Source: Burkholderiales bacterium
GTDB taxonomy: Bacteria; Pseudomonadota; Gammaproteobacteria; Burkholderiales; SG8-39
Length of the DNA stretch: 64,000 bases
Assembly (NCBI GenBank): GCA_020848075.1
Contig: JADLAV010000052.1
Coordinates: 1 to 64,000 of the forward strand
Direction of reading: 5' to 3'
In this document: one piece after another, positions 62,522 through 64,000 of the stretch
Layout of the letters: the number at the start of each line of letters is the position of its first letter
Numbering within the stretch: position 1 is the first letter of the stretch
Notes under the pieces: model-generated
Database searches by the model: none
Told to the model about the DNA's origin: nothing
Seen by the model: the letters and a program-made list of their open reading frames with translations, nothing else
Program-made: the position numbers and the translations under genes

Positions 62522-64000
62522 CGTGAGCTCTCCTGTGGCACGAACGGGGGGATCGGAAGCGGGCGGAAGGCGCGGCCTTCCGCGACGAGGAACTTGGTGA
62601 AGAACTCGAACAGCACGAGGCGCGTGGTCTGGATCGCGACGACCAGCGTCTCGAGGGCGAGCACGATCACGTTGCCGGCGACGAGGACGAGCGAGCGCAC
62701 GATCACGTTGTCGGCCGAATCCATGAGCGCGACGATCGCCGCCGAGAGGCCGGCGTGCGCGAGCGCGAACGCGCCGACGCGCGCGAACGAGAGGGTGTTC
62801 ACGAGGAGCTGGATCGTACGCTCGGCAAGCTCGCCGAGCGTGGCGAGGGCGGCGCTCGCGCGCCGCGCGACCACCGCGCCGCCGATGCACGCGCCCGCCA
62901 GCGCCACCGCGGCGACGAGGAACCCCAGCGGATGAAAGAACCCCGCCAGGATGCCGAGGTAGCCGACGAGCTGGCCCGCATCCACCGCGGCCCAGTGGCC
63001 GAAGCTGCCGCGCCAGTACGCGGCGACGCCCTTGAAGAGCTGTCCCAGCACGAGCAGGCCGGCGCCGAAGCCAAGCGGCACGACGAGGACGACGAGCGGC
63101 TGGTGCAGCGGGCTCACCCAGACGGGATGGAAGAGCCCCTCGATGCTGAACACGCTGCCGAAGAGGACACCGAACGCCGCGGCCGTGAGGCCGCCCGCGA
63201 TGAAGAGCCGCGCGATCGGAAAGCGCTTGCGCAGGAAGAACGCGCCGATCGCGAGGACGAGCCCCTGCCCGACGTCGCCGAACATGTACCCGAACATGAG
63301 CGGCACCATGACCGCGAGCAGGACGGTCGGGTCGGTCTCGTGGCGCGCGGGCATCCCGAGCGCGCGGCTGAAGATCTCGAACGGCCGCGCCCACCACGGG
63401 TTGACGAGCAGGAGCGGCGCCAGGGCGCCCCGCGGCGGCGGCGGGAAATGCAAGAGCGCGCGCGCGCCGGAGCGATCGAGCGCGGCGACGAGCGCTGCGT
63501 CGTCGCGCTCGCTCGTCCAGCCGGTCACCCAGGCAAAGCAGTCGGTGCAGTCGAGCCCGCGCACGTTCCGGATCACCCATTGCAGCCGGTCTGCATCGCC
63601 GATCGCCTGGTGCAGGCCGTGCGCGCGATTGAGCGCGTCCAGCCTGTCGTTCAGGCCGCGGCTCTCCGCGCCGATCGCAGCGGCGCGCTCGCCGATGTAT
63701 GCGAGCGATCCCTGCGCAGTCGGGCGGAGCCACCCGGGCACCTCGTGGATGCGGCCCTTCAGCGCGGCCGCCTGCTGATGGAAGTGCGAAACGTCGGCGG
63801 CGACGCCCACCAGGAGCACGTGGACCGCATCCTCGAACACGACGGTGCGCAAGAGACCGGTAGGCGGCGCGGCCGGGATCGCATCGGGCGGGAACACGCC
63901 GAGGCGTGCTTCGACCAGCGGGCCGGAGCCCGCGAGACGGGTGAAGTCTATGGCGCTCTGCCCGAGCCGGTCGAGCAGCTTGCGCCAGAGCGCGAGCTCG
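62518..64000 (-). CDS. A/V-type ATPase subunit I (a subunit), partial
   Basis: The frame is open to the right edge, so at least 493 residues of a usually 600-660-residue protein are visible and the start lies outside. The N-terminal cytoplasmic arm (LALWRKLLDRLGQSAIDF, RTVVFEDAVHVLLVGVAAD) leads to the membrane half: PLMFGYMFGDVGQGLVLAIGA, FHPVWVSPLHQPL, VQ-type helix ends and LLVNTLSFARVGAFALAHAG with the essential Arg. The I subunit forms the ion channels with rotor K. It is first of the visible operon I-K-F-E-A-B-D. Confidence 0.9.
   Translation of the reverse strand, partial: ELALWRKLLDRLGQSAIDFTRLAGSGPLVEARLGVFPPDAIPAAPPTGLLRTVVFEDAVHVLLVGVAADVSHFHQQAAALKGRIHEVPGWLRPTAQGSLAYIGERAAAIGAESRGLNDRLDALNRAHGLHQAIGDADRLQWVIRNVRGLDCTDCFAWVTGWTSERDDAALVAALDRSGARALLHFPPPPRGALAPLLLVNPWWARPFEIFSRALGMPARHETDPTVLLAVMVPLMFGYMFGDVGQGLVLAIGAFFLRKRFPIARLFIAGGLTAAAFGVLFGSVFSIEGLFHPVWVSPLHQPLVVLVVPLGFGAGLLVLGQLFKGVAAYWRGSFGHWAAVDAGQLVGYLGILAGFFHPLGFLVAAVALAGACIGGAVVARRASAALATLGELAERTIQLLVNTLSFARVGAFALAHAGLSAAIVALMDSADNVIVRSLVLVAGNVIVLALETLVVAIQTTRLVLFEFFTKFLVAEGRAFRPLPIPPFVPQESSR

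Overview
The window is a very GC-rich, gene-dense bacterial chromosome segment. It most resembles a betaproteobacterium (Burkholderiales/Rhodocyclales-like). Supporting this are a narGHJI nitrate reductase, an ElaB/YqjE/YqjK-type stress operon, acetoacetate and 3-hydroxybutyrate (PHB-type) metabolism, bifunctional MnmC, AidB, and palindromic 'gtcattcccgcg' intergenic repeats. Genes are packed head to tail with ATGA or GTGA overlaps. No tRNA, rRNA, CRISPR array or intact insertion sequence was seen. Nothing outside the sequence was consulted, so taxonomy and functions are read from motifs.

Layout. 1-3.4 kb is a decayed zone: the tail of a transposase, a 3'-truncated archaeal-type S-adenosylmethionine synthetase, a truncated AmrS-like radical SAM gene, and an isoquinoline-oxidoreductase-like protein in which the [2Fe-2S] subunit is fused to an N-terminally shortened molybdopterin subunit. 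A CheR-type methyltransferase and an M28 peptidase follow. 5.4-6.5 kb (minus) is the elaB-yqjE-yqjK operon. 6.9-16.4 kb is respiratory nitrate reductase narGHJI with a two-component system. 16.9-22.6 kb holds an SQR-like flavoprotein, a patatin, acetoacetate decarboxylase, 3-hydroxybutyrate dehydrogenase and two membrane proteins. 22.9-28.2 kb has a DUF3617 protein, a divergent DUF882 / L,D-transpeptidase pair and glycogen phosphorylase.

28.4-38.2 kb is a roughly 10-kb probable operon: acyl-CoA synthetase, E1-alpha, E1-beta and E2 of a 2-oxoacid dehydrogenase, an acyl carrier protein, an unknown protein, a phosphotransferase/AAA kinase fusion, a DHH phosphoesterase, DUF302 and DUF72. 38.2-45.0 kb has a large AsmA/DUF748 protein, a GNAT acetyltransferase, AidB and a DUF3047 lipoprotein. 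45.2-47.4 kb is a compact three-gene cassette (solo ABC ATPase, HypB/UreG-like GTPase, CGxCG Fe-S protein) that looks like an undescribed metal-centre assembly system. It is followed by a P2-type cation ATPase, mnmC, dps, trpB2, a small membrane protein and an unusual cytochrome c. 55.8-56.1 kb holds a candidate structured RNA with a terminator. 56.1-57.5 kb has a transglycosylase-like protein without its catalytic Glu and an unknown protein. 57.5-64 kb (minus) is an A/V-type ATPase operon (I-K-F-E-A-B-D) running off the right edge.

How it fits together. The window reads as a low-oxygen and energy-stress gene set: nitrate respiration, acetate and 2-oxoacid activation, glycogen and PHB mobilisation, ion-pumping ATPases and Dps. 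Four CRP/FNR-like palindromes of varying quality, before the acyl-CoA synthetase operon, the ABC/GTPase/Fe-S cassette, the P-type ATPase and the cytochrome c gene, suggest one anaerobic regulator may coordinate several of these units.
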